NCBI GenBank assembly: GCA_948099385.1
Contig: CANUEZ040000129.1
Span: 1,426,001 to 1,490,000 of the forward strand
Source of the DNA: Fasciola hepatica
Taxonomy: Eukaryota > Platyhelminthes > Trematoda > Plagiorchiida > Fasciolidae
Direction of reading: 5' to 3'
Length of the DNA stretch: 64,000 bases
Position numbers and translations under genes: made by a program. The stretch's first letter is position 1; every line of letters begins with the position of its first letter. The notes beneath the pieces are model-generated. The model did no database searches. It was not told where the DNA came from and worked only from the letters and a program-made list of their open reading frames with translations. This document shows positions 10,536-22,492 of the stretch, piece by piece.

Positions 10536-11374
10536 CAACCGGTGCCTGTCACTAGTGGAGTTACGCGAGAAAGTGTACTTGGTCCGCTATTTTTCATACT
10601 CTATATTGACGACATTTTTCCGTTTTTGCAGCACCGCACTCCTTTCTGCTTCGCTGATGACATCAAAATCGTACATAAGTTCCACCACCAAGATCTCATC
10701 ACGGCGCTGTCTGGCCTGGGTAGCGATCTCGAGAAACTTGATCAATGGTGCAGTTCGTGGAAAGTGAGCTTCTCGACATCCACAAACCACTACTCAACCT
10801 ATAGATGCCAAGTCCTTCCCGGAACCTGTCGTTGAATCTAGCGCCCGTTGCCCCAAGCTGACCAGTGAAGGATCATGGGCTTCGACACACCAACAACCTG
10901 CAAAGCCCGGAACATATCCCATTCCAGAGGGCCAGGGCCAGACAAATAACAGTCCTTGTCCCCTGATCATTTAAAATTGAACATAGTACTCTCCTTACAT
11001 ACCTAGCCCACGCAAGATCCCATCTGGAGTACTGCCCTATTATCTTCTTCCGATTGTCTAAAACGCATGGAATACGCCTGAAGAAAGTCCGGCTTACGTT
11101 TACCAAGAAGCTGATACGATACAGTTCCCCACTGAAACATAAAGAGCAATGCGCTCTGCTAAAACTTGACCTCTCATGGCTTAGACTTGTTAGGCCTAAC
11201 ATATGTTTCCTACACAGGCTTATTCATCGCTCCGCGTTCACTTCTACCAGTTTTACACAGTTTTCCCTACTCTCGCCTTACCCTTTACACCGCAGGGACT
11301 TTAGTCTGACCATCCCACAGTCGAGGCTCGCAATAAGACCTAATTTCTTTCTTATCAAATGCTCAAAGCTTTGA
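10536..11374 (+). pseudogene. CR1/Jockey-like LINE reverse transcriptase, C-terminal fragment
   Basis: From 10539 the frame reads 'VTSGVTRESVLGPLFFILYIDDI', a recognisable B block, then 'FCFADDIKIV' (FADD catalytic pair, about 10648-10677) and 'LEKLDQWCSSWKVSFS'. After frame changes, 'RSHLEYCPIIF' and 'FTKKLIRYSS' through to 'KCSKL' near 11374 match the C-terminal domain of CR1-like RTs. Several frameshifts separate the blocks. It lies directly after the RTE-like LINE and in the same orientation as the CR1-like fragment at 3-270. Confidence 0.75.
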
Positions 11375-13382
11375 AATAAGCCACCCTGTAGGATGCAGCC
11401 TAACTAGGCCTAATAGTGTAACCGCAGTTAGTGCTCACGAAGACCGACTTACGATACCTATAACTTGTCATGTACCTAAGACCAATCTGCCTCGTTTGCA
11501 ACCTCCGTACCCCTATGCTATTTCGCTCAAGCTAACCCTCAGCTGGAAGAGCCTCCAGCCTGCAACCCTCCATCTTTTGAATTTCAGAACCACCCGGTCA
11601 TCGTGTTACTTGGCCCCCATGTATCGCGCAGAGTGCTCGTATTCTCTGCCAGTCTACCACCGGGCCCAAGACTGGCTGCCGTAAATGCGATCTGGCCACG
11701 AGGTTTCACCCATAAGAATTCCTGATGTTGCTGCATATGTCCAGCCGAGGCTTACTGGGAAATCCCTACCACAAAACTCTCCCGATGTCGAAGCCATCAT
11801 AAGCACCATCCAAGGAGTCCTAATCAAATAAAGGAAGGTCCAGATTCGGTGGAGCCCTTTTTCTTCCAGTGACAAAAATGTGAACAGAAAAGGCAGCCAA
11901 CCTTCGCCAGAAGCGTCCAACACAGACACAGAATGGCCGCAAGAAGCCAAACAAAAATATATATTTGTCATTTCACCAGCTTAAATTGACCTATCGCAAA
12001 GGTTTCCACTCATCTCTTCTGCTCAATTTTGCGCCTCGTGGACAAGGTGTTCCGCCTGCTGACTGTTTCTTCTTCGAAATCCATCTGTCTTCCACCAGCT
12101 GCTAATTCCCGACACTAGACGATACTTATCACTTCTTATGAAAATTATCTCACCTTTTCAGGGGGTTCTATTCTTTTGCATATCCACAAGCCTATGAAAA
12201 TTAGTATTCATCCGCGCACCTTCACGAAACTCCTACTTGTTTTCTTGCGTTATACACAATAACCTTTTTAAATGAACTTGAGTACGCATCAACGACCATC
12301 TTCTTGCATCATAAGTGTCAGGGCAGTTTTTTGCTTCATAACACAGTACCGGCCTTGGGTTCGGTCGATTCCTTACTGCTGCCCCAGCCGACTCGAAAGT
12401 AAGCCATACTTTACCTCTTTCAAACTCTCCCCAGCCTCATTCTTCTGTTGCTGTAACGTGCTACTCCCCGTTCACAATTAGTGCATTTTTTATCTGCTTA
12501 GGTGATGCTGTCAACCCCGATCATGCTTTCATGCGTCTCTCTCGACCACGGTCGAGAAATATGCCATCATTATTATTGTTGTTAATAATAATCAATAGTC
12601 CAGGTAGGGGAAAGGTGGAGACTTTACCCTAACCCCAAACGAGCATTCGACTCTGAACAACCGCCTGCGCTTATCTAACTGGTGGCTTCTAGCTTAACCT
12701 ACTTCCTGGTTAGATTAGGGGAGGGTGTCTCCGTGGGCCCTTCCTGCACAGCGGCTTACCCAGTGGTTCAGTACTGGGCCCTCTAATCCTTCTCACGTCG
12801 ATAAGCGACCTCGTCGTGAGCTCAGGGAACCCATTCTTCGCATTTGTGGACGGTGCCAGTGTGGGCAAGTCCATATCAGACTAGTCTATTCAGCAAGACC
12901 TGAACAAAGAATACCAGTGATCTGTAGAGTGGCTTCAGCCGCTGGATGTCGACAGATGCCTGCATTTCGTGAATGAAGTGGGTACGCCCTTTGAGGCGGT
13001 AGGGGCCACTGGGGCAGGAGGCGAAAATCCCACAGGTAATTAGGGTAAAAGTCCTAGGGGCGGCAATTACTGGTGATTTCAAGCCTAGTGAACGGTGGCC
13101 GCCCACCAAGCCTTCAGAACTCTCTGCCAGCTCAAAAGAGCTGTAGCCGTGGAAGACCAAAAATCTGATTGCCTCCTTACAAGGAACTTGTGTGCTCCTG
13201 TCTGGAAGATTGCGTCCAGGCTTGGCGGCCGTGCATGGAAAAGGATATTATGGTCATGGAGCTCGTACGTAAAGGCTTCACGAGATGGTTTGCCCCCTTA
13301 CGGAGACGAATCTATGAACATCTCCTCGAGAGACCGAAACCCCAATAGCTGAAACTCAGAAGACTTCAGGGTAACCCCATAG
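11375..13382. other. No recognised feature
   Basis: Two kilobases between the CR1-like fragment and the Gypsy LTR. Short open frames occur on both strands, including a hydrophobic 105-codon one at 11654-11971 (-) and fragments such as 'RKGFTRWFAPLRRRIYEHL' near 13265-13330 (+), but none shows a family motif or a good gene structure. It may include LINE 3' sequence and older decayed repeats. Confidence 0.4.
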
Positions 13383-13627
13383 TGTAGCTGCCTCGCAGAC
13401 ACCAAACTCACTAAAATGCAATTGCGAGCTCATCGAAACTTACGTCACGCTACGTAACTAACGGCAAGGCGAACTCCAGCTCATCAGCTCTGGCCATTAG
13501 CTCGATCAGTCTCCCTTCTCCTGTCATTTATACAGGGTAACCAATACAATTACTAAAACCCATCAATTGATGTCGTTCTGCGTCGCCATTCGCTGGACGG
13601 GAATCGAGTCCGCAAATCGTGAGTGTG
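13383..13627 (+). repeat. Gypsy 5' LTR (245 bp)
   Basis: Direct repeat of 25281-25525 with scattered differences (for example TGTAGCTGCC against TGTAACGTCT at the start, and several single changes), so it is clearly older than the BEL-1 LTR pair. The inner end is placed where the two copies stop matching and may be off by a few bases. Confidence 0.85.
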
Positions 13628-14036
13628 AATGAATTGGTAAGCCCGTTCCAAGTTCTTATTAAAATTTTTTATATATCGTCAGTACTCTACAGCTTTCTTT
13701 TTTGAAATTAAGTAGTAGGGGAATAGATTTGTATATAATATGATTCATCATGCAGCTTGAACGCTCAACTCAACATTGAAAACCACGAAAGCACTGTACA
13801 GCTGCTTCATCCCTGTTGGGAATCATCAGCTTTCCTTTTGTTTTCCTTGTGCACATACGTACTAACGTTTTACTGGTGTTGAGTTCGGCCTGCCACCGTA
13901 TATTTGTTTTACTGTTTTTTATATGGATGACACTGAGTTTGCCCGTGAAACGTGGAGTCCAAAAAGGACAGTCAAATCAGACGAAAATTAAACAATCCCA
14001 CACTACTGGCAAGTAATTGCGCGATGTAAGTTAACT
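13628..14036 (+). other. Gypsy 5' leader
   Basis: About 410 bp between the 5' LTR and the first gag ATG. It is AT-rich in its first half. No convincing primer-binding site was identified; the nearest TGG is a few bases inside the LTR edge (TTGGTAAGCCC at about 13634). Confidence 0.5.
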
Positions 14037-14850
14037 ATGTCCGAGCCTACGGTTCTGAAACGCTCTCTATTGCGCGCCCAGTAAAGGCGTTGCCGTTTAC
14101 TCCGGGTAATCCCCCCCTTTGGCTGACTCATCTGGAAGCACAGTTTGCTGCTTCCGGAATCACCTTACAGCAACGGAAGTGTGTGCATCCAGCTGCCGAG
14201 CCTCCTTTAAATATTCTTGAAGCTGTCGAGGATATTATCTCCAACCCAACCACGGACAAGCCTTATAATGTGCTTCGCCAGACTATCCTAGAACGCACCG
14301 GGGTCTCCGACTCAAACCGTCTCCGTCAGCTGCTTAGTGGCATTTCCCTTGGCGACCAGAAGCCTTCACAGCTTCAGCATCGTACGCGGCAACTACCTAA
14401 GGGTATGCAAGTTAATGACATGATGTTGCGACGATTTTGGATGCAGCAGCTACCCCAACAAGCGTAATGCACCCTGGCCCTCATCGTAGATGAAGTCTCA
14501 CTAGACAGACTGGCTTTGGCGGCGGACCGTTTTACGGGAACCGCTTCCGCCTAAATTAGTCATTGCTTTCGTCCGTCCACGACCACCACGGAAGCGACTC
14601 TCACAGATATAGCTGCACAGCTTAGTGCCCTTCGGGCGGACGTGACCGCTGTTCAGTCTTCACTTTCGGCACGTCGTAGCCGATCCTCGACTCGTACTCG
14701 CCGGCCTATTGCCGCTCGCAGTCCTCCCAGGCCAGCCTCCCCCGATGCACACACCTGGACATGGTGTTGGCATCACCATCAGTATCGTGCCAGCTCCCGG
14801 AAGTGTACACCCCCGTGAACGTTCCACGACAACCAGGGAAACTCGTCGGC
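14037..14850 (+). pseudogene. Gypsy gag remnant
   Basis: An ATG at 14037 begins a short frame (MSEPTVLKRSLL...), which after a one-base shift near 14080 runs into 'LPFTPGNPPLWLTHLEAQF', the usual opening of Mag-lineage gag. It then covers 'PYNVLRQTILERTG' and 'RLRQLLSG' to a stop at 14465. Gag-like sequence resumes with 'DEVSLDRLALAADRF', a serine/arginine-rich part, and the terminal 'WCWHHHQY...RKC' motif at about 14754-14810. These elements lack standard zinc knuckles and use this Cys/His motif instead. At least two frameshifts and two stops are present. Confidence 0.75.
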
Positions 14851-16249
14851 CAACGAGTAGGTACGGCAGCGCTCGTTGGCCTCGCGACGCACTGCCGTCT
14901 TCCATTTATCAAGGACCCCATCTCACACGGTCAGTTTCTGATCGACACTGCCGCACAGATCAGTGTCGTTCCCCCTAATCCTTCTGATTGTCAGCACCGA
15001 CACACTTTAGAGCTTCAGGCTGCCAATGGGTCTCGTGTATCCACTTTTGGTACCAAGCGTCTCAAATAAGACCTGGGTTTGCGTCGTTTTCTCAGTGGAC
15101 TTTTGTAATTGCTGCTGTTTCGCAGCCCATCTTGGGTGGTGATTTTCTACATCACTTCAACCTTTCGTTACATCCGGCTTCCCGTAAGTTAACCGACCAT
15201 GTGACTCATCGCGCTGTTGTTGGATCTGTCTGCTTGGTCAACGTTGTTTGACCGTCCGTAGCTCCTGTCGCCAACGACACCTTCGCCAAAATCTCAGCTG
15301 GGTTTCCGTCTCTAACCGGGCCGGCAAGCCACTTACCCGCGGCGAGATCGGCGGTTGTACATCACATCAGTACCGCGGGACCTCCTGTTTTGCCCGTCCT
15401 CATCGCCTAGCCCCAGACAAACTGGTCATCGCTCGTCATGAATTCCAGCAAATGATGGACCTAGACGCCATCCGTTTTTCGAACAGCCCGTGGGCCACTC
15501 CATTGCATATGGCGCCCAAGAAAACGTCAGGGGATTGGCTTCCGTGTGGTGACTATCGTTGCCTCAACCAGGTCACAACACCAGATCGATATCCTGTGCC
15601 TCACATCCATGATATCACGTCTGCTCTGGCTGGATCCACCATCTTCAGCAAAATCGACCTCGTCCGGGCCTATCATCAAATTCCGGTCGCTGACAAGGAC
15701 GTTGCAAAAACCGCCGTTACCGCTCCGTTTGGTCTATTCGAGTTTCTCCGTATGCCATTTGGCTTGCGCAACGCATCCCAAAGGTTCCAGCGGGCTACCC
15801 TTCGTTCACCCTTACACTGGTGATGTTCATGTCGCTAGCCCCGGCGTCGCCGAATATCAGCTTTATCTTCGACAGCTCTTCCAGCGGTTAACAGAGCACG
15901 GTGTTATCATCAATGCCGCCAAGACCGAATCAGGGAAGCCGTCATTGCTCTTCCTCGGTCACATCATCGACGCCAACGGCATTCGTCCGGCTGAAACCAA
16001 GGTCGGTGATATTGCTATGTTTCCAATACCACACTCCTTCAAACAGCTCAAACGGTTTAACGGCTTTGTCAATTATTACCGCGGGTTCATTCCACATTGC
16101 GCCACCCTGAATCAACCGCTCACGGACCTTTTTCGGGGCAAACAACGAACCCTCATCTGGACCGATCAAGCTCAGGAGTCCTTTTCTCAGCTCAGACAGG
16201 CCTTGGCGTCTGCGGTTCTTCTCCGTCATCCGGATCCCCTTGCCCCCGT
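14851..16249 (+). pseudogene. Gypsy pol part 1: protease and reverse transcriptase remnant
   Basis: The protease is recognised by 'GQFLIDTAAQISVVPP' (about 14930-14980); the catalytic triad Asp-Thr-Gly is altered to Asp-Thr-Ala. RT blocks follow in shifted frames: '[21 protein letters not shown]', 'PVPHIHDI', '[15 protein letters not shown]' (catalytic Asp), '[17 protein letters not shown]' (to about 15800). The segment that should carry YIDD is deleted and degraded (reads YTGD near 15815), then 'LYLRQLFQRLTEHG' to 'LTDLFRGKQRTLIWTD' resumes in another frame. The last codons read 'LLRHPDPLAPV' and are cut by BEL-2 at 16250; RNase H resumes at 23207. Confidence 0.85.
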
Positions 16250-16963
16250 TGTAATGTCCATGTTGATTGAAAAATTCATCTTCTGCTCACATTCCTGTAC
16301 TCTATGACCGATTTTGGACCGCTTTCTCTAGCCTACTCCATGCTGACACTGTTTTGTGGTCGACAATTATTCTGCGCTTGGTGCACTTGATTTTTCTTTT
16401 TATGGTTGTGCTTTCTTATTGAGATTACTTTGGGGACGGTTGGTACGGTAGTGCGATGCACTGATTCAACACAGTTTGTTTTATTACTCCTCGGTTTCAC
16501 TTTCTCGCTCGCGTCGACTGACCGTAGACGTTCAGCTCGTTTACGTTGATTTTTGGCTGCCACGCTCAGGAAATTGTTCTTTGGGCCTGATTAAGCGTGG
16601 AGAACTTGTCCTATTTGTTTGGACTTCCCGACAGGTATTTATTATTTACTCTTTTTGACCAACTACTCCTATTTTTACAGAATTTGTCCTATTTTTGATT
16701 ACCTTTTTGGCTGGATAGTGACTGAGGCTCACTGGCAAAGGTATGATCATGTTTGTACTTATATTTTTACTCGCTAATAGTACCGTAGAATTTGCAGAGC
16801 AATCGTGTTCTTGATTTGGGTTCTGCATCGATTTGGGCTACGCGTTGCTTTGAGGCTCCAAGGTGCTATCCAGAACGAGTGAAGCTTATTAGTCGGTGAA
16901 TCGATAATTGAATCGTTGGTCAGGCTTCACCCGGACCAGGACGTGAGCGTTGTGGTCGTTACA
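16250..16963 (+). repeat. BEL-2 5' LTR (714 bp)
   Basis: Direct repeat of 22493-23206. It contains the block ATTTGGGCTACGCGTTGCT at 16831-16849, also present in BEL-1, BEL-4 and solo LTRs. A diverged solo copy of this LTR family lies at 52328-53039. Short antisense open frames inside it are identical in both LTRs simply because the LTRs match. Confidence 0.95.
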
Positions 16964-16981
16964 GTACTTTGACACTGTCTC

Positions 16982-16988
16982 TGGAACG
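16982..16988 (+). promoter_or_regulatory. Candidate primer-binding site of BEL-2
   Basis: TGGAACG lies 18 nt after the LTR and directly abuts the gag ATG at 16989. The motif and spacing match BEL-1 and BEL-4. Because it touches the start codon it could also be a conserved translation context. Confidence 0.35.
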
Positions 16989-19900
16989 ATGCGAACTACA
17001 AGGAGCAATAAGGTGACCACTGGACTCAACCGATCTGATAATGGAGTCGGATCGGATCAGATCATCGCTGGAACCCGGCGAGTCCCTCCTGATAGTTTTT
17101 CTGTTCATGGCTCCAGGGTTACAGGCTCTAGTCGGCATAGTCGTTGTTCTAAGTCGAATTTGTCGCTTGTTGAACTTAGGGAACGCCACCTTAAAGAGGA
17201 ACTAGCGCAGGATTTGAAGGCTTTTAGAGAAAGCCAGAAAAGAGTTTCTAAAGGTTAAGCAAGATTTGGAGAACGCCGAACTCTCAGAAAGGTTAGACAG
17301 AAGTGCGTCTGTGCGATCCTCGGACTCAATCTACTGTGATAAAAGAGTGCGTGAGTACGTTCAGGTGCACACCGGGTCAATTTGTGATGAGTTCATAGAT
17401 ACTGCTGTTCAGGGGGACGAAAAAGCCGGCAAGCAGGGCCCTAATCATAAGTTATGGAATGCTGCTTTTCACTTTATGGGTGGGATTGACTTACCAAAAT
17501 TAGAATTGTTTTCGTCCAAAGGTCGGCCATAAATATACCGGAAGTTCATTCAACAGTTTCATGTGTACGTCACCTCGAAGATCATGGATGACGGCCAACG
17601 CCTGATGTATCTGCTTCATTACTGTAAGGGTAAGGCACTGGAAGCAATCGAGGAATGCGTGATGCTTCCTTTCAGCGAAGGATATCGTAGAGCTTGTGAG
17701 ATACTAAGGGAATTATTTGGCCGCCCGCACGAGGTAATGCGACCACTCCTAGAGGGCCTTATGAAAGAACTGAACACCAGCAGCTTGGACTCAGAAGCAC
17801 TATCGACTCTAGCCGTTAGAATGGAGAGCCGCATGATTGCTCTCGAGCAGATGAATTATACGTCCGATCTGAACCCGCTGGCCACCCTGGAACGTGTAGT
17901 TAGTGGTATTCCATACTCCCTACAGAATAAATGGGCTGAGAGAGTCGATTGGTTAACGCAAAACGGTCGGGAACCAACGTTTAGTGAGCTAACGGAATTC
18001 GTGTCCACCACGGCCAGGATCGCCCGTAGTCGCTTCGGACAACTAGCAAGCCAAACTAAGACCACTGGCCGGGTGAATCAAGCCAATCGCAACCCAGGTC
18101 CACGTCAATCTGGATCTAGTTGGTCCATAAGCACAGTGCAGCAGGAAAAAGAGCGACCTCAGACCTGCCCGAAATGTGACGGGAACCACTTAATAACGCT
18201 GTGCCAAGAGGTTTTGGCGTTAGACGTACCTGTGAGATGGGCAGAAGCCCGTAAAAAAGGGTTGTGCTTCATTTGCCTGAAAAGAAGCCATAGAGGCGGT
18301 GACTGCAGATCAAAAACCGTCTGCACTATTGAAGGCTGTGGCGGCAGGCATCACCAACTACTCCATGGGGCTATGCCAAAGCGCCCTGTACCACCCAAGG
18401 CAGTGAGCGAAAATCACTGCGATGTAACCAAGATGCAGCATAATGGCATACACCTTGGACTACTGCCGGTGAGAATTAAGGCCGGAGAAAAGGAGGTTGT
18501 CGGATATGCTTTCCTCGACAATGGATCCGACACTACTCTCATTTGGGCCGAGGTCATTTAACGTCTGGGTTTAGGTTCTCGAAATAGCCGGTTGACAATT
18601 AAGGCTCCGGGGGGATCCAAAACAGCCAATGCGGTCAGTGACGCGTTCGAATTGATCGCACTGAATGTCATCGATTCAGTCAGCATAGAGCAAGTTGTTG
18701 TTGGTGAGTCACCGCCCGTGCCCAAGCCCAGTTCCAATGATGAGTATAGGAAGTGGCCTCACTTGGAGGACCTACCTGTAGAAACCGTAAACGAGGATGT
18801 ACTATTGCTTATCGGATGTGACGTACCCGAGGCTCATTGGGTTTTAGACCAGAGACTAGGCGGTCGTAAACATCCCTATGCAGTCCGCACACTGTTAGGC
18901 TGGGTGGCATTTGGTCCGACCATCTTCAAAAGGCATCAGTCCTTATCGGTGAACTGGGTGACTCAAAGCGAATAATCACCCATGGAAGAAATACAAAGGA
19001 TGTATGATGCGGAGTTTGGGGAAGTGCAGCTACTGGACAAGAGTGTTTCCATAGAGGACGCGCAAATAATAAAATTCTTCGAGTCTGAGACGCGGCATAT
19101 ACACGGACACTTCATGGTTCCTCTGCCATGGAGGAAGGGTGTAGCTACAGGGCTCGGGAACCTGGAGTCTGCACGAACGAGGTTGGATAGTTTGAAACGT
19201 TGCCTGACAAACGATAAAAACCTGTGGATCAGATATACCAAAGCGATGGATCAAACCATAGCCAAGGGATACGCGATAAGGGTACCGTTGCATCAAATGA
19301 GCTGTGACTACAGACCTCGGTGGTACTTACCGCACCACGCTGCCTTAAACTCAGAGAAGCCCGAGAAGTTGCGTATTGTCTTGGATTGCGCGGCCAAACA
19401 TAAGGGGCGGTCGCTAAATGACATGCTTTATCAAGGCCCTGATACTACTGCTGATCTTATGGGCATACTTTTGCGATTCCGCAAGGAAAAGGTGGCCGTT
19501 TCAGCGGACACAGAAGAAATGTTCATGCTAGTAAAGGTGTACGAAAGTGACAGGAGTGCCTTGCGGTTCCTATGGTGGCCACAAGGAGACCTGTCACTGG
19601 TGCCGGAAGAATATCAGATGACGGCCCACCCCTTCGGGGCTACTTCCTCACCCTTCTGCGCCAACTTCGCATTATGCCGAGCTGCAAGGGATTTTGGGGT
19701 AGGTTATGAACCATCGGTCTTGCAAGCCGTAGAACTCAGTTTTTATGTCGATGATGGCCTTGCATCCTTTAAAACTAGCGCTGAGGCTACTGCTTTTGCG
19801 ACAGGGATAACTACGTTATTGAAGCACGCTGGTTTCAGGCTAAGGAAATGGGTATCCAACTCACGGAAGTTTATGACCTAATCTCCAGACCCTGATTTAA

Positions 19901-22294
19901 ATGCCAGTTCCGCTCGGCTACCTCAGCAGAACGACACCGGCCAGAGAGCACTGGGCGTTCAGTGGGATACGGTCACGGACAAATTTACCTTTCAGTTCCA
20001 GTTGCTTGATAGGCCTTTGACAAGGACAGGCATACTGTCGAAAGTCAGTTCCCTGTTTGACCCACTTGGGCTAGTGGCTCCGTTATGTCTTCCGGTTAAG
20101 CAGTTGTTGCAGAGGTTATGCAGGCCGAAGTTAGGTTGGGATAGCCCACTCAGTCCAGCAGATACGGTGTTGTGGAATAATTGGGTATCATTTATGAACC
20201 ACGTCGGTAAAATAAGAGTACCGAGGAGCATAATTAAAGAGACCCAAAAAGGGATAGGTAGCACTGAGTTGCATATATTCTGCGATGCTTCAGAAACCGG
20301 ATACGGCGCAGTGGCATACACGAGGCGAATTCCCGTGGACGGAGCCCCATACTATGAGCTTCTATGTAGTAAATCGCTAGTAGCACCTATCAAAACCATT
20401 ACTATCCCGAGGCTTGAGTTGGCGGTAGCCGTCTTAGGTGTTCGATTGAGTGAGATATTAAAACGAAGCTTGCCAGACTGTTTTGACGGAGCGTATTTTT
20501 GGGCAGACTCGATGATTGTCAGGTACTAAATAGAGAACACCGGTACGCGTTATAGTACCTTCGTCGCTAACTGACTGGCAATTGTTCACCAGTATACTAA
20601 CGTTTCCCAATGGCGACACGTGCGATCAGAAGATAATATTGCTGATCTAGCCCCAAGAGGAATTCCAACCGAAGAGGAACTGAGGATATGGTTGAGAGGA
20701 CCCTCGCCCTTGAACGACTACAATCCACCAGAATTTGTATTGTCGGTCTCACCGGATGGTGTGGAGACTGAGAAAGGGCCAGCTTTGGTAAATACGGCCA
20801 ACCTGCACACTGGCATCACCCTCATGTTTTCTCCATACTCTGATTGGTCCAAGCTCTTAAAGGCTGTCGCTTGGCTCATCCAGTTTACTTCCTATATTCA
20901 AGTTATGTTCTCAAGGAGCAAGGATTTGCTGAAAGTGGGCAGCCTGTCTGCCGAAGACATAGTGGGGGTCAGGTTTAGAGTGACAACAATTGTTCAGAGG
21001 GATTCATTTGGAGTTTTTACGGCGAGGACCACTTACGGATGAGCTGTGCAAGGGTGCCTTGGGTTCCCTAAAAAAGCTATGCCCGATTGTATTGGGAAAT
21101 CTTTTGTTTGTTGGCGGACGACTAAATTATGCTGAATATCCAAGTGCCTTTAAACACCCAGCTATTTTGCTGAACAGACACCTGGTGACAGAACTCATTA
21201 TCCGTCACCACCATAGTAGAGAATGACATAGTGGCACCGCGCAAGTGCTTGCCGCAATCCACGAGAGATACTGGATTATCAATGGAATCAGCGCGGTTAA
21301 ACGGGTAATAGGACGATGTTTCACTTGTCGTAGGCTGGCCGCCGTCGCCGGTCAGCAGTTGACGGCTCCTCTTCCTCCCCGTCGTGTGGAAAGTGGGCGG
21401 TATTGCTTCAGTTCGATCGGAATGGATTACTTTGGTCCAATCCTTGTTCGTAGGGGTGAGGGTCGGAAAGAAGATACGGCTGTATATTCTCTTGTCTACA
21501 AACTCGAGCTACGCATTTGGAAGTGACAGCTATTTCAAGCACTGACTCGTTCATTACGTCACTCGTCCGTTTTGTCGGTAGACGTGGAACACCGACAGAA
21601 ATCTGTAGCGACAACGGGTCGAATTTCATGGGTGCAGTTACCGAGCTCAAAGGTCAGTTGAAGAGTTGGGATAGACGGCGCAATAACGATCATCTAGCCA
21701 GTCAGGGTATAAGTTGGCACTTCAACCCCCCCAGCATCGAGCCACCGAGGAGGCGTATGGGAGAGAATGATCCGTTCGGTACGCAGGTTGCTATCTGTGC
21801 TTTCGAAGGAACAGATAATGAGTGAGGAGACGTTACATACTTGCTTTGTTGAAGTCGAGAGGATATTGAATAATCGACCGATATTCCCACTTTTGTCCGA
21901 TGACCAGGGCAGATTGGCTCTGACTCCGAGCAGTCTACTACTGCTGAGGGGCGATTGCGGTATATTAGATAATGCTAACATGAGAGAACACTATTGTAGA
22001 CGTTGGAAGCAGGTCAACCACTTTGCGAATAACTTTTGGCTCCGATGGGTGAGAGAATATGTCCCGACTCTGCAGGCCAGACAGAAATGGCTTTCAAAAC
22101 ATAGAAATCTTAGAAAGGGGGACATCGTGTTTGTTGTTTCAGAGACCTTTGCGAGAGACAAGTGGCCCACGGGGGTAATTGAGGACGTAGAAATTGATAC
22201 AGATGGACTCGTACTGACGGCCGTGGTCCGCATTAGCGAAGGAAAGCAACGGAGAGATGTAAGAAAAATTTGCTTGTTAGAAGGTGCCGACTAG
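16989..22294 (+). pseudogene. BEL-2 gag-pol pseudogene
   Basis: The frame starts at ATG 16989 (MRTTRSNK...) and follows BEL-1 domain by domain: coiled-coil-like start, gag (about 17560-18110), two zinc knuckles (CPKCDGNHL...C; CFICLKRSH...C, about 18170-18310), protease with Asp-Asn-Gly-Ser in place of Asp-Ser-Gly-Ser (about 18515), RT with SFYVDDGLASF (about 19738-19770, YVDD intact), RNase H with IFCDASETGYGAV (about 20277), integrase zinc finger, DYFGP and CSDNGSNFMGA, and a C-terminal domain ending LLEGAD. In-frame stops: 17530, 18559, 18973, 19879, 20527, 20572, 21224. Frameshifts: about 17240, 21020, 21500, 21760. No autonomous product is possible. Confidence 0.93.
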
Positions 22295-22492
22295 AAGCCG
22301 GGGTGGCAGGCTAGGGGGTATGCAGGCGTACTGCTGTAAGTCCTCGTATACCCCAAGAGAAGAGGGGTAGCAGACGTACTGCTGTAAGTCCTGTGAACCC
22401 CGGTGTCTCGGGAGCGCAAGTAGGAAGGGGGAGCCAGAACAGATTACTGTCTGAAACTGCCGTCAACGACCGGGAGGAATTTCGGCGGCCGG
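22295..22492 (+). other. BEL-2 3' untranslated region with short direct repeat
   Basis: About 200 bp between the gag-pol stop and the 3' LTR. It contains a 23-bp direct repeat (copies at 22322-22344 and 22370-22392, differing at one base; core CGTACTGCTGTAAGTCCT). The sequence before the LTR is G/A-rich in patches (GGGAGGAATTTCGGCGGCCGG), the likely plus-strand priming region. Confidence 0.7.

Noticed and set aside
16333..16828. Antisense frames of 76 and 60 codons repeated identically at 22576-23071
   Set aside because: They sit inside the two matching BEL-2 LTRs, so identity follows from LTR identity and is not evidence of a conserved protein.
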